DNA of 64,000 nt, taken from positions 1,488,001 to 1,552,000 of the forward strand of contig NZ_CP047187.1 of the NCBI RefSeq assembly GCF_030408615.1, written 5' to 3'. Source of the DNA: Corynebacterium bovis DSM 20582 = CIP 54.80 (GTDB lineage Bacteria; Actinomycetota; Actinomycetes; Mycobacteriales; Mycobacteriaceae). Under the pieces are notes generated by a model. The model saw only the letters and a list, made by a program, of their open reading frames with translations. It was not told where the DNA came from and did no database searches. Within the stretch, counting starts at the first letter, position 1. The number at the start of each line of letters is the position of its first letter. Position numbers and translations under genes: made by a program. This document shows, in pieces, positions 1 through 8,650 of this stretch.

Positions 1-61
1 GATGACGTCGTCGACCCTCCCCAGACAACGGAACTCCGGCGAGGTCACTGCCCCCGGTCCC
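1..61. other. left edge, no gene called
   Basis: These bases lie just downstream of ftsR on the minus strand. A GTG and a purine-rich stretch (GGGGAGGG) are visible on the minus strand, so the next gene may begin here or just outside the window. Too little is present to identify it. Confidence 0.3.
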
Positions 62-805
62 CTACAGCCGGCCCTTGACCATCGCGGCGTGCAGGGAGAC
101 GACGAGCGCGCTGACCTCGCGGGCGAGTTCGAGCGACCGCTGCCGGGCGTTGTCGTCGCGGCCGTGCGCGACCGGCTCCGACACGCGGTGCACGATGTCG
201 ACGTGGCGCTGGGCCATCGTGACGAGGCTCTTCAGGTGCCGGCGGTCGATCCCGTGCTCGTCGAGGCTGTGCGCGATCCGGACGACGTCGACGTCGTCGA
301 CGGAGAAGAAGCCGGCCGAGTCCGGGCTGATCATGCCCATCCGGACGAGCGCCGCGGTGAACGAGTCCTCGACCTCGGCGCGGGCGCAGACGTCCGCCCG
401 CGTCAGCCGGCGGACCTCGCTCTGCCGGAACTGCTCGGCGCTGACCGCACCGGCCACCGAACGCCGGGCCGTGACCGGGGTGACCTTCCCGGAGTCCATC
501 GCCTCCAGCTGCTCGCGGATGACCTTGAGGGGCAGGTAGTTGTCCCGCTGGTGCGTGAGGATGTACCGGAGCCGCGAGATGTCCTCCGGGGCGAAGCGCC
601 GGTACCCGGACTGGCTGCGCTTCGGCGAGATCAGCCCCTCGGCCTCGAGAAAGCGGATCTTCGAGACGGTGACGTCGGGGAAGTCGGGCTTGAGCTGCTT
701 GAGCACGTCACCGATCGACGACGTCGGCGTGACCGACGCCACCCCCGGCCGCGCGCCGCGGGGGGTGGGGTTCTGCTGCTGAGCGGCGTTTCGCTGTGCG
801 CTCAC
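62..805 (-). CDS. ftsR: MerR-family transcriptional regulator FtsR
   Basis: 247-residue MerR-type regulator. Residues ~30-100 form the winged helix-turn-helix, with the typical MerR signature (KIRFLEAEGLISP, then SGYRRF). A C-terminal part of about 140 residues has helical segments but no metal-binding Cys cluster. The order ftsR-odhI-secA2 is the corynebacterial one, and the Corynebacterium orthologue is described as an activator of the cell-division gene ftsZ. The GTG start at 805 is preferred over an upstream one at 916. The extra 37 residues are Pro/Arg-rich and unlike the family, and a GAGGA stretch lies upstream of 805. It follows odhI in the same direction but a strong hairpin (950-976) separates them, so it may have its own promoter. 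Function is inferred from family and synteny. Confidence 0.88.
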   Translation of the reverse strand: MSAQRNAAQQQNPTPRGARPGVASVTPTSSIGDVLKQLKPDFPDVTVSKIRFLEAEGLISPKRSQSGYRRFAPEDISRLRYILTHQRDNYLPLKVIREQLEAMDSGKVTPVTARRSVAGAVSAEQFRQSEVRRLTRADVCARAEVEDSFTAALVRMGMISPDSAGFFSVDDVDVVRIAHSLDEHGIDRRHLKSLVTMAQRHVDIVHRVSEPVAHGRDDNARQRSLELAREVSALVVSLHAAMVKGRL

Positions 806-949
806 GATGTGCTCGTCGTCCTCTGCGTCTCGGGGGCTGTGTCTTGGCTGGCGCGAGGCTCCGGGAGGAGGCGTCCGCCGATCAGGGTCCGGGACATCCC
901 GCGTGCCGGGGCCCACCCGGAGGCCGGTCGGGCACGTGCCGGACCGGAG

Positions 950-976
950 GGGTGTCCCCGACCACGGGGATCACCC
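950..976 (-). terminator. hairpin between odhI and ftsR
   Basis: Inverted repeat GGGTG-TCCCCG / CGGGGA-CACCC with a four-base loop and a single bulged base, right after the odhI stop. It has no U-tract, so it may be a partial terminator or an mRNA 3'-end stabiliser. Confidence 0.5.
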
Positions 977-982
977 GGGGTC

Positions 983-1417
983 TCAGGACTCCTTGGAGCC
1001 GTTCAGGAAGACGAGCCGGAACTTGCCGATCTGGATCTCGTCACCGTTGCTGAGCACCGCGGAGTTCTTCGGCTCCCGGTTGACGTAGGTGCCGTTGAGG
1101 CTTCCGACGTCCACGACCTCATACTCCTCACCGTTGCGGCGGAACTCCGCGTGACGGCGCGACACCGTGACGTCGTCGAGGAAGATGTCGCTGTCGGGGT
1201 GCCGGCCGGCCGCGGTCGTGTCCTGGTCGAGGAGGAAGCGGGAGCCGGCGTTCGGCCCCCGCTTCACCACGAGGAGAGCGGAACCGGAGGGCAGCGCCTC
1301 CACACCGGAGGGGGTCGAGTCGGTCTGAGCGCCCGACTCCATGTCCTTGAGCAGGTCTGCCCGGAAGACCGACGTGGTCTCGACCGATGCCTCCGGGGTC
1401 CCGGCGTTGTCGCTCAT
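983..1417 (-). CDS. odhI: FHA-domain inhibitor of 2-oxoglutarate dehydrogenase (OdhI/GarA)
   Basis: 144-residue forkhead-associated protein. The N-terminal tail carries the ETTSVFR motif with adjacent threonines at residues 14 and 15. These are the sites phosphorylated by PknG/PknB-type kinases in characterised orthologues. The FHA domain spans about 45-140, with the phosphothreonine-binding residues in GRHP (71-74), SRRH (86-89) and NGTYVN (108-113). In corynebacteria the unphosphorylated protein binds and inhibits the OdhA subunit of 2-oxoglutarate dehydrogenase, directing 2-oxoglutarate to glutamate. Phosphorylation makes the FHA domain bind its own tail and releases the enzyme. A strong ribosome-binding site (AGGAGGAATAGAAC before ATG) fixes the start. 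Confidence 0.97.
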   Translation of the reverse strand: MSDNAGTPEASVETTSVFRADLLKDMESGAQTDSTPSGVEALPSGSALLVVKRGPNAGSRFLLDQDTTAAGRHPDSDIFLDDVTVSRRHAEFRRNGEEYEVVDVGSLNGTYVNREPKNSAVLSNGDEIQIGKFRLVFLNGSKES

Positions 1418-1526
1418 GTTCTATTCCTCCTGGAACGTTGCTCTGTCACGATCATGACACCGCCCGTCGTTCACGGTCGGGTCGAGTCACCATGCGCACC
1501 GCCACGGCGCGCCATCAGTGAACACC

Positions 1527-1532
1527 ATACTA
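1527..1532 (-). promoter_or_regulatory. probable -10 box of odhI
   Basis: TAGTAT (overlapping TATGGT) lies about 110 bases upstream of the odhI ATG on the minus strand. No clear -35 is visible. The 236-base gap between secA2 and odhI has no other recognisable feature. Confidence 0.4.
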
Positions 1533-1653
1533 CCCCGCGGCCCGCCGACCGGCGTGGTGGCGACGGTAACGGTTCGGCAACCACACCCCCGTGCCCGCAC
1601 ACTGTGACGGGCCCACGACCCGCGCCCGGCGGCGGGCCGGGGCCGGTCGCCCG

Positions 1654-4116
1654 TCACCGGAACATCGCGACGATGGACCCGACGACCGACCCCCCACCCG
1701 ACGACAGGGGGTTGTCGTTGACCATGTACGTCCACGTCGCGCTCGGCCGGTGCAGGCCGAGGCCGTCGAGGTCGACGCCGTCCCGCGTGATGCGCACGGA
1801 GCTGAACGTCTCGCGGGCCTTCGCGACGGCACGCTCGGCCAGCTCACCGAACGCCGCGATCGACAGCCGGTGGAACTCGTCGATCGGGCTCTCCCGCGCG
1901 ATGGCGCGGAGGTGGATGGACTCCCGGATGTCGTCGAGGTACGCCAGGTGCTCACTCCACTCCTGGTCCAGGTGGTACAGCATGATCTCCCGCGCCGCCT
2001 GGTGCAGGACGTCCTCCGGGATCCCCTCCGCCGTGAGCGCCGCCGCCTTGTCGACGTCGTGGTAGGACAGGTCGTCCCACGCCGCCGACGTGTCCAGCAG
2101 CGTGGACCGCCGGTCGTCGACGATCGCCCGCTGATCGGCGATGAGCTTGTTGTACTTCCACGTCGTCGCGTGGATGTCGAGCATCTGCCCCTCGGTCACC
2201 CGCTGGCAGTGGTCGACGAACTGGAGGACCTTCTTCTGCGGCAGCCGGCCGTCCTCGTCCGGCTGGGCCCGCAGCTCCTCGCCGGCGCCGCCGACCGAGA
2301 CCATGTCGTCCTCGAGGCTCACGAAGAACACCGCGTGCCCGGGGTCCCCCTGGCGACCCGCGCGGCCCCGGAGCTGGTTGTCCAGCCGCCGCGACCGGAA
2401 CCGTCCGACACCGACGACCCGCAGCCCCCCGCTCGCGACGACCTCGTCACGCTCCCGTTCGTCCCGGCCCCCGAGCTTGATGTCCGTTCCCCGGCCCGCC
2501 ATCTGCGTCGACACGGTCACCCGGCCCGGTCGGCCGGCCTCCGCGATGACCGCGGCCTCGGCCTCGTGGTTCTTCGCGTTGAGCACGGTGCACTCCACAC
2601 CGGCCTCCCGCAGCCGGGCGGCGACGGCCTCCGACTCCGCCACGTCCTGGGTCCCGACGAGCTGCGGCTGGCCCGTCGCCTGCACCTCGACGATGTGGTC
2701 GATGACCGCCCGGTCGCGGTCCTCGAGACCGACGTAGACGTGGTCCTCCTCGTCGAAGCGCTGCGTCGGGACGTTGGGGTCGATGACGCTCACGCTCAAC
2801 CCGTAGAACTGGCGGAGCTGGTCGGACGCGGCGACAGCCGTGCCCGTCATACCGCACTTCTGCGGGTACCGGCCGAGCAGGGCCTGGACGGTGATCTGGT
2901 CGAGGATCCGCCCGCCGTCGGTGACGCGGAGCCCCTCCTTGGCCTCGACCGCCGCCTGGAGGCCGTCGGGCCAGCGCTGGAGCTCCGCCACCCGGCCGCG
3001 CGACCCGTCGATGAGCGCGACCGCCCCGTCACGGACGATGTAGTGGACGTCGCGGACGAGGAGGTGCTGGGCGTGCAGCGCGACATTCACCTGGGACAGC
3101 AGGTCCCCGGCCGCGCCACCGTCCGGCGTCGCCCCGGGGCGGTCGTCGTCGCGCCCGGCGCCCTGCGGTGCCGGAGCCCCCGGAGCGGTCCCACCCGCGG
3201 TGGTGGCGGCGTCGTCCCCCTCGACCGGCCCCCCCGGCGCGTCACCCTCCGACGACCCGGACCGCCCGGGGTCACCGGCCCCGGCGGCGTACAGTGACTC
3301 GATCCCCAGCCGGGACTCGACGTACGCGGCCCCCGCATCGGTGAGGAAGACGCTGCGCCGGTCGTCCGAGACCGTGAAGTGCGTGCCCTCGACCATCGTC
3401 CGGACGAGGTCCGTGATCCGGCCGGCGGGGGCCGGTCCCGGCTCCGACCCGGCGAGCACGAGCGGCACGAGGGCCTCGTCGACCATGACGGAGTCCGCCT
3501 CGTCGACGACGGCGACGTCGGCCGGGGAGAGCACCGCGTCCTCGCGGCGGGTGATGAGCTGGTCGCGGAGGACGTCGAACCCCATCTCGTTGACCGCACC
3601 GAACACGATGTCCCGGCGGTAGATCTCCCGTCGCGTCGCGGCGTCCAGGTCCTCGTGGACCGCCCCGTACGTGAGGCCGAACAGGGTGAACAACGGCCCC
3701 ATCCACTCGGCGTCACGCCCCGCGAGGTACGAGTTCACGGTGATGACGTGGACACGCTTGCCCTGGAGGGCGTAGCCCACCGCGGCGAGCGCGCCGGCCA
3801 GGGTCTTGCCCTCACCGGTCGCCATCTCGATGACGTCCCCGTGGAGCAGCCGGAGGGTGCCCTGGAGCTGGACGTCGAACGGGGTGAGCCCGATGCTCCG
3901 CGCCGCCCCCTCCCGGAGGACGGCGAGCAGGGCCGGCGCGTCGACGACCATGCCGTCGCGCACCGTCGCCCGCGCCCGCTCGACCAGGTCGGCGTCCGTG
4001 AGGTCCGCGAGGTCCCCCTGCCTCGACCGGGACATCGAGACCGTGGCCTTGCTCTTGCGCTGGTTGGTCGTCGCGGACGACCCCATGGCCTTCCAGAACC
4101 ATCCGAAGCCCGCCAT
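1654..4116 (-). CDS. secA2: accessory Sec preprotein translocase ATPase SecA2
   Basis: 820-residue SecA-type ATPase, shorter than a canonical SecA1 of about 840-950 residues and without the C-terminal zinc-binding tail. Walker A is MATGEGKT at 98-105, the DEAD-type Walker B is VVDEAD at 203-208, and the motor-2 motifs (MAGRGTD, then LRGRAGRQGDPG) are in the second half. It is expected to drive export of a subset of proteins through SecYEG at the inner membrane. A Gly/Ala/Asp/Pro-rich stretch (about 279-338, 60 residues) interrupts the region after motor domain 1 and looks disordered. The ATG at 4116 has an AAGG purine stretch upstream; the open frame extends 58 codons further, but those residues are low complexity. 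Synteny (hydrolase-secA2-odhI) supports SecA2 over SecA1. Confidence 0.93.
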   Translation of the reverse strand: MAGFGWFWKAMGSSATTNQRKSKATVSMSRSRQGDLADLTDADLVERARATVRDGMVVDAPALLAVLREGAARSIGLTPFDVQLQGTLRLLHGDVIEMATGEGKTLAGALAAVGYALQGKRVHVITVNSYLAGRDAEWMGPLFTLFGLTYGAVHEDLDAATRREIYRRDIVFGAVNEMGFDVLRDQLITRREDAVLSPADVAVVDEADSVMVDEALVPLVLAGSEPGPAPAGRITDLVRTMVEGTHFTVSDDRRSVFLTDAGAAYVESRLGIESLYAAGAGDPGRSGSSEGDAPGGPVEGDDAATTAGGTAPGAPAPQGAGRDDDRPGATPDGGAAGDLLSQVNVALHAQHLLVRDVHYIVRDGAVALIDGSRGRVAELQRWPDGLQAAVEAKEGLRVTDGGRILDQITVQALLGRYPQKCGMTGTAVAASDQLRQFYGLSVSVIDPNVPTQRFDEEDHVYVGLEDRDRAVIDHIVEVQATGQPQLVGTQDVAESEAVAARLREAGVECTVLNAKNHEAEAAVIAEAGRPGRVTVSTQMAGRGTDIKLGGRDERERDEVVASGGLRVVGVGRFRSRRLDNQLRGRAGRQGDPGHAVFFVSLEDDMVSVGGAGEELRAQPDEDGRLPQKKVLQFVDHCQRVTEGQMLDIHATTWKYNKLIADQRAIVDDRRSTLLDTSAAWDDLSYHDVDKAAALTAEGIPEDVLHQAAREIMLYHLDQEWSEHLAYLDDIRESIHLRAIARESPIDEFHRLSIAAFGELAERAVAKARETFSSVRITRDGVDLDGLGLHRPSATWTYMVNDNPLSSGGGSVVGSIVAMFR

Positions 4117-4156
4117 TGCACACCTTCCGTCCGACTCCGTCGTGCTGACGCCCCAC

Positions 4157-4162
4157 AGCCTA
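4157..4162 (-). promoter_or_regulatory. probable -10 box of secA2
   Basis: TAGGCT, about 40 bases upstream of the secA2 ATG on the minus strand, matches the TAnnnT form seen repeatedly here. The -35 is not obvious. Confidence 0.4.
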
Positions 4163-4226
4163 TCCGACACCCCGGACGGCGGACCGGGCTCCTCGGGGGG
4201 ACTTCCACCCCGGGACCCGCCCGGTC

Positions 4227-4232
4227 TACCCT
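4227..4232 (+). promoter_or_regulatory. possible -10 box of the alpha/beta hydrolase gene
   Basis: TACCCT on the plus strand, divergent from the secA2 promoter, would give a leader of roughly 125 nt for the hydrolase gene. Weak evidence. Confidence 0.25.
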
Positions 4233-4367
4233 GGGGTCCGGCATGCACCCCCGCGACAGCCCCGCCCGGTGACCAGCACCCGCCCGTCATCCGGCCCCGC
4301 TGTCACCCGATCCGCCCGGCCGGGCCGCCACCCCTGGTCCCGGTCGGCAGAAGGAGAACCCCACCCG

Positions 4368-5153
4368 ATGTCCCCCCGCGTCCGGTCCGTCAACGTCATG
4401 GTGCCGAGCCACAACGGCTCCACCATGACCGGAACCCTCGACACGCCGGAAGGCGAGCCCGAGGCGTACGCCCTGTTCGCCCACTGCTTCACGTGCAACC
4501 GGTTCGCCCCCGCCGCGTCCCGGATCTCGAAGCGGCTCGCCTCCCACGGCATCGCGACGCTGCGGTTCGACTTCCCCGGTCTCGGCCAGTCCGAGGGACG
4601 GTTCGAGGACACCACGTTCTCCTCCAACACGCTCGACCTCCTCAGCGCCTACCACTTCCTCGCCCAGAACTTCCGCCCGCCGCAGCTGCTCGTCGGGCAC
4701 TCCCTCGGCGGGGCGGCGGCGCTGCGGGCCGGCTCCCAGATGAAGGGCGTGCGCGCGGTGGCGACCGTCGGGGCCCCGTTCGACCCCGCCCACGCGATCC
4801 TCCACTTCGCCGAGCACATCCCCGAGATCGACGCGAACGGGGCGGTGACCCTCACCCTCGCGGGGCGGGAGATCGTCATCTCGAAGGCGTTCCTCGAGGA
4901 CCTCGCCGAGACCGACCCCACGACGTACCTCCACCAGCTCCGGGCGCCGCTGCTCATCATGCACTCCCCGCTCGACCAGACGGTGGGCATCGACAACGCC
5001 CAGAAGATCTTCATGGCCGCGCGCTACCCGAAGTCGCTCGTCTCCCTCACCAAGGCCGACCACCTCATGACCCGGCCCGGGTCCGCCCAGGCCGCCGCGG
5101 ACATGATCTACACGTGGGCGTCGCAGTTCACCGGTCCCGAAACCGGCCGCTGA
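4368..5153 (+). CDS. alpha/beta hydrolase
   Basis: 261-residue serine hydrolase of the alpha/beta fold. The nucleophile elbow is GHSLG with Ser112. Asp203 (in SPLDQTV) and His232 (in ADHLM) complete a plausible catalytic triad. An oxyanion segment (AHCFTCNRFAP, around 39-49) is characteristic of the hydrolase family that is often fused or adjacent to OsmC proteins. There is no signal peptide, so it is cytoplasmic. The substrate cannot be told from sequence. The start follows AAGGAGAA at a slightly long spacing; an upstream in-frame ATG at 4269 would add 33 low-complexity residues. It is divergent from secA2, and the same neighbour is found in other corynebacteria. Confidence 0.85.
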   Translation: MSPRVRSVNVMVPSHNGSTMTGTLDTPEGEPEAYALFAHCFTCNRFAPAASRISKRLASHGIATLRFDFPGLGQSEGRFEDTTFSSNTLDLLSAYHFLAQNFRPPQLLVGHSLGGAAALRAGSQMKGVRAVATVGAPFDPAHAILHFAEHIPEIDANGAVTLTLAGREIVISKAFLEDLAETDPTTYLHQLRAPLLIMHSPLDQTVGIDNAQKIFMAARYPKSLVSLTKADHLMTRPGSAQAAADMIYTWASQFTGPETGR

Positions 5154-5161
5154 CGCTCCGT

Positions 5162-5167
5162 TACGCT
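5162..5167 (+). promoter_or_regulatory. leaderless-type -10 box of rraA
   Basis: TACGCT ends exactly 7 bases before the rraA ATG and no Shine-Dalgarno sequence is present. This is the geometry of a leaderless transcript starting at or next to the ATG. Confidence 0.5.
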
Positions 5168-5174
5168 GGACACC

Positions 5175-5720
5175 ATGACTGACTCGACTTCAGGGTCCGC
5201 GCAGCCGGACCAGCGCAACGACCTGCCCACCTTCATCCCGACCGCCGACCTCGTCGACATCATCGGCGAGGACGTCCGCAGCTGCGACACGCAGTTCGGT
5301 GACTTCGGCGGGGTCACCGACTTCTGCGGCCCGGTCACGACGGTGCGCTGCCACCAGGACAACGGCCTCGTCAAGGCGATCCTGCGGGAGCCCAACCCGG
5401 GCGGCGTCCTCGTCGTCGACGGCGGCGCCTCCGTGCACACGGCGCTCATGGGCGACATGATCGCCGAGTCGGGGGTGGCGAACGGGTGGGCCGGCGTCAT
5501 CATCAACGGTGCGATCCGCGACTCCGCGGCGGTGGCGGGCATGGCCTTCGGGTGCAAGGCGCTCGGCACCAACCCGCGGAAGTCCTCCAAGGCGGGCGAG
5601 GGCGAGCGCGACGTGACGGTGACCATCGGCGGCGTCGAGTTCGTGCCCGGACACGTCGCCTACGCCGACGCCGACGGGATCGTCGTCACCGAGTCGCCGG
5701 TCACACCGCCGGAGGCGTGA
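5175..5720 (+). CDS. rraA: RraA-like protein (RNase E regulator / HMG-oxaloacetate aldolase family)
   Basis: 181-residue protein of the RraA fold. Conserved blocks are the [12 protein letters not shown] loop, GAIRDS (Arg binding the carboxylate in aldolase members), the [10 protein letters not shown] segment, and [14 protein letters not shown] near the C-terminus. In Escherichia coli the fold inhibits RNase E. Many actinobacterial members are instead predicted class II 4-hydroxy-4-methyl-2-oxoglutarate aldolases or oxaloacetate decarboxylases, with a metal-coordinating Asp after the GAIR-type motif. The sequence alone does not decide between the two roles. It starts 21 bases after the hydrolase gene but has its own leaderless-type -10 box. 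Confidence 0.88.
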   Translation: MTDSTSGSAQPDQRNDLPTFIPTADLVDIIGEDVRSCDTQFGDFGGVTDFCGPVTTVRCHQDNGLVKAILREPNPGGVLVVDGGASVHTALMGDMIAESGVANGWAGVIINGAIRDSAAVAGMAFGCKALGTNPRKSSKAGEGERDVTVTIGGVEFVPGHVAYADADGIVVTESPVTPPEA

Positions 5721-5745
5721 CGCCGGTACCCGCTTGAGCTGGGGA

Positions 5746-5776
5746 TTCGGTGATGGCGGAGGCGGTGTTGTACTCT
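5746..5776 (+). promoter_or_regulatory. possible tRNA-Pro promoter
   Basis: TTCGGT (5746-5751) and TACTCT (5771-5776) are spaced 19 bases apart, about 64 bases before the mature tRNA. Plausible but not strong. Confidence 0.35.
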
Positions 5777-5839
5777 GTCGGAGTCGAACAGGACGATCCA
5801 CCACGACGGTCACGTCGGAGCTGGCGTCCGGATCGACGG

Positions 5840-5916
<77 letters not shown>

Positions 5917-5917
5917 C

Positions 5918-5946
5918 ATCCCACCCTCCCGGGGGTGGGATTTTTT
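5918..5946 (+). terminator. intrinsic terminator of tRNA-Pro
   Basis: Near-perfect hairpin (ATCCCACC paired with GGTGGGAT) followed directly by six T residues, immediately after the tRNA CCA end. This is one of the few classical U-tract terminators in the window. Confidence 0.9.
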
Positions 5947-5980
5947 CGTGCCCGGGACAGCCCCCTGAGCAGCCGGTGAT

Positions 5981-5986
5981 TAGACT
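5981..5986 (+). promoter_or_regulatory. leaderless-type -10 box of trhA
   Basis: TAGACT ends 7 bases before the ATG at 5994. The intervening bases are all G/C, with no Shine-Dalgarno sequence. Confidence 0.5.
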
Positions 5987-5993
5987 GCCCCCC

Positions 5994-6716
5994 ATGGACG
6001 AGCACGCCTCACCGACGCACGCCACCCGGACCGACACCCCATCCCTCCTCCGCCGTGGCGTCGACCGCGGCCCCCGCCCGATCCTCCGCGGCCGGCTCCA
6101 CGAGAACGCCGCGTGGTACTTCGCGGGAACGGGCACGGCCCTCCTCGTGACGGCGGCCGTCCTCCACGGGATGTCCCTGCTCACCGGCGTCACCGTCCTC
6201 TACGTGCTGTGTCTCATCGGCATGCTCACCGTCTCCGCCCTCTACCACCGCGCCCCCTGGCCCACCGCCGGGGCCGTCGCCGCGTGGCGCCGCGCCGACC
6301 ACTCGATGATCGCCGTGTTCATCGCCGGGACGTACGGGCCGATCGCCGTCAACGCCTTCGACTCCGTCCGGGACGGACTGTGGATCCTCCCGGTGTGCTG
6401 GATGGCCGCCGCCGTCGCCGTCGGCGTCAACATCGCCTGGATCGGCCACCCGCGGTGGCTCGACGTCGTGATCTACCTCATCATCGGCTGGCTCGCCGTG
6501 CTGAAGATCGGGGACTTCGCCACCGGCACCCCGCTCACCGCCGGCATCCTCATCGTCGTCGGCGGGCTCATCTACACCGCCGGGGCGGTGGTCTACGGGC
6601 TCAAGCGGCCGACGTTCTCCGAACGCTGGTTCGGCTTCCACGAGTTGTTCCACGCCGCGACAATCGTCGCGGCGGCCCTGCACCACGTGGCGATCTGGCT
6701 CATCATCCTCGACTGA
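5994..6716 (+). CDS. trhA: TrhA / hemolysin III family membrane protein
   Basis: 240-residue polytopic membrane protein of the PAQR/YqfA-hemolysin III family. After about 38 hydrophilic N-terminal residues there are about seven hydrophobic helices. The family's conserved polar residues are present: the SALYHR histidine after the second helix, the HSMIAVFIAGTY block, and the C-terminal HELFHAATIVAAALHH histidines, which form a metal-binding, hydrolase-like site in PAQR proteins. Bacterial homologues have been linked to membrane-fluidity homeostasis rather than true haemolysis. The start at 5994 is chosen because the upstream frame runs through the tRNA and its terminator. It is convergent with the acyl-CoA synthetase gene. 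Confidence 0.88.
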   Translation: MDEHASPTHATRTDTPSLLRRGVDRGPRPILRGRLHENAAWYFAGTGTALLVTAAVLHGMSLLTGVTVLYVLCLIGMLTVSALYHRAPWPTAGAVAAWRRADHSMIAVFIAGTYGPIAVNAFDSVRDGLWILPVCWMAAAVAVGVNIAWIGHPRWLDVVIYLIIGWLAVLKIGDFATGTPLTAGILIVVGGLIYTAGAVVYGLKRPTFSERWFGFHELFHAATIVAAALHHVAIWLIILD

Positions 6717-6772
6717 CCCGGCCCGGGCCCCGGCTCAGCGCGGGCGGGGCCTCCCCGTGCCTGCCGCGCGCA

Positions 6773-6842
6773 CCCCCGTGCGCCGCCCCCGCACCGCCGC
6801 GCCCGGGGGCCGCGTCACGCCCCCGTGCGCCGCCCCCGCACC
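6773..6842. repeat. two copies of a 23-bp direct repeat
   Basis: The same 23 bases (CCCCCGTGCGCCGCCCCCGC followed by ACC) occur at 6773-6795 and 6820-6842 in the 165-base gap between convergent trhA and the acyl-CoA synthetase gene. Each contains GTGCG...CGCAC and could fold into a small hairpin, so a bidirectional terminator role is possible. Confidence 0.7.
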
Positions 6843-6881
6843 CCCGGTCGGCGTCCCCGCGCGGGACCCCGGACCGCGGGG

Positions 6882-8561
6882 TCAGGCCGTCGTCGCCCCG
6901 GGGAGCTCCCGGGCGATGACCTTGCCGGTCGCGTTGCGCGGCAGCTCGTCGACCCAGTGGACGTCCCGCGGCGCCGCGGCCTCCTGCAGGCCGGCCGTGA
7001 CCCAGTCCCGCACGGCCTCCGCGGTGAGCTCGCGCCCCGCGGCACTGTCCTCCCGCACCACCCACGCGGCGATCCGCTGGAAGGCGGCGTCGTCCGCGAC
7101 CCCCTTGCAGTAGACGTCGTGGACCCCGGGCATCCCGGACAGGCACTCGATGACGGACGCGGGGTAGATGTTCTCGCCGCCGACGATGATCATGTCGTTC
7201 GACCGTCCGAGGACGTGCAGCCGGCCGTTCTCGTCGATGTACCCGCGGTCGCCGAGGTCGACGAGCCCCTGCCGTTCGACGAGCTGGTCGGCGTCGCGCG
7301 GGTTCGCGTAGCCGCTGAGGGTCTGCGCGTTCCGCGCGTGGATGAGCCCGACGGTCCCCTGCGGGACCTCCACACCGTTCTCGTCGAGAACCTTCGTCGT
7401 CGTCCCCAGCGGCGGGTACCCGGCCGCGGTCGGGGCCTCCAGCAGGTCCTCACGGCTGGCGACCGCGACGGCCGTCACCTCGGTGGACCCGTAGAAGCTC
7501 GACAGCACCGGGCCGAACATCCGCTGGAGCCGCCGGACGAGGTCCTCGCTCATCGCGTTGCCCGCGTTCGAGACGAACTCGACCGACGAGACGTCGAAGT
7601 CGTCGGCGTCCGGGAGGTCGACCATGCCCTTGAGGAACACGGCCGACGACATCACCGCCGTGATCCGTTCGCGCTCGATCGTCTCCATGACGACCCGCGG
7701 GTCGAAGATCCGCTGGGTGACGATCGTGCTGCGCGTCGCCCACGACAGGTTGACCAGCGCCCAGCCCCAGATGTGGAACATCGAGGCCGTCTGCTGGATG
7801 AGCATGTGGGAGCGCCACGGCCCGGCGGAGAGGATCGAGCCGATGAGACCGAACGGGGCGAACGGCTCGTGCATGACGACGCCCTTCGGCGTCCCGGTCG
7901 TGCCGGAGGACATGAGCACGAGCGGCTGTGCCGGCGGCCGGAACGGCAGCGACGTCGCCTGCGGCGCCGAGGCGATCATGGCGGACATGACCGGCCAGTC
8001 CCGGTCCTCCAGCGGGCCGCCGTCCGGGGTCCACCCGAGGTAGACGTCGCAGGGCGGCGAGTCCGGCACGCGGTCGGCGAACTCCGCGTCGATGAACAGC
8101 GCGTCGATGTCGTGCTCGATGAGGCTCGCGGCCAGCTGCCGCCCCGAGGACCCGACGTTGAACAGGTACAGGCGGTAGCCGACGTGGCCCTTCGCGGCGA
8201 GCGGGTAGAGGATGCCACGGCCGTTGCGGGCCATGACCGCGATCCGGGACCCGGGGCCGTGGCCGCGGGAGACGAGGGACCGGGCGAGGGCCCGCACGTC
8301 GTCGCGGGCCTCGAGGAACGTCCGGGAGCCGTCGTCGTCCCGGAAGGCGTCCTGGTCCGGGCAGCAGTCCGCCGCGTACTCGAGCTGCCGGGCGGTGCTG
8401 AACCCGTACCGGATGAGCTGGGGGACGACGTCCCTCCACGGGGCGACTCCCTCGGTGACGCCGACGACGCCGTGACGGAGGCACTGCACGAGGCCGACGG
8501 TCTTCTCACGGGCGACGGCGAGGGCGGCCGCGACGGGGCGCGGAGCGTGGGAAAAGTCCAT
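6882..8561 (-). CDS. AMP-binding acyl-CoA synthetase
   Basis: 559-residue ANL-superfamily adenylating enzyme. The ATP-binding P-loop motif is LMSSGTTGTPKG (217-228), the second motif is YGSTE, and the hinge region GRSNDMIIVGGENIYP is complete. The catalytic lysine lies in the C-terminal GKVIAREL. The reaction is expected to be acid + ATP + CoA giving acyl-CoA. Chain-length preference cannot be told; Corynebacteriales carry many FadD-like enzymes for lipid metabolism. There is no signal or membrane segment. The start at 8561 follows an AGGA ribosome site. It stands alone: convergent with trhA and 277 bases downstream of der. Confidence 0.85.
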   Translation of the reverse strand: MDFSHAPRPVAAALAVAREKTVGLVQCLRHGVVGVTEGVAPWRDVVPQLIRYGFSTARQLEYAADCCPDQDAFRDDDGSRTFLEARDDVRALARSLVSRGHGPGSRIAVMARNGRGILYPLAAKGHVGYRLYLFNVGSSGRQLAASLIEHDIDALFIDAEFADRVPDSPPCDVYLGWTPDGGPLEDRDWPVMSAMIASAPQATSLPFRPPAQPLVLMSSGTTGTPKGVVMHEPFAPFGLIGSILSAGPWRSHMLIQQTASMFHIWGWALVNLSWATRSTIVTQRIFDPRVVMETIERERITAVMSSAVFLKGMVDLPDADDFDVSSVEFVSNAGNAMSEDLVRRLQRMFGPVLSSFYGSTEVTAVAVASREDLLEAPTAAGYPPLGTTTKVLDENGVEVPQGTVGLIHARNAQTLSGYANPRDADQLVERQGLVDLGDRGYIDENGRLHVLGRSNDMIIVGGENIYPASVIECLSGMPGVHDVYCKGVADDAAFQRIAAWVVREDSAAGRELTAEAVRDWVTAGLQEAAAPRDVHWVDELPRNATGKVIARELPGATTA

Positions 8562-8644
8562 GTGGTTCGTCCTGTGGTCGTCTGGTTCTGCGGTTCGGTG
8601 AATCAGGGGTCCCGGTCTCGGACGCGTCTGGTCCTGCTCAGCGC

Positions 8645-8650
8645 ACGATA
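8645..8650 (-). promoter_or_regulatory. possible -10 box of the acyl-CoA synthetase gene
   Basis: TATCGT lies about 85 bases upstream of the ATG on the minus strand. No convincing -35. The remainder of the gap to der holds GC-rich low-complexity sequence. Confidence 0.3.

Noticed and set aside
2..2065. Long plus-strand open frame (687 codons) opposite ftsR, odhI and the end of secA2
   Set aside because: It is antisense to clearly recognisable genes, has biased Arg/Pro/Gly composition and no family motif. Long open frames on the opposite strand are expected at this GC content; the same holds for other long antisense frames, e.g. at 6825-8651, 20994-24830 and 58295-61504.
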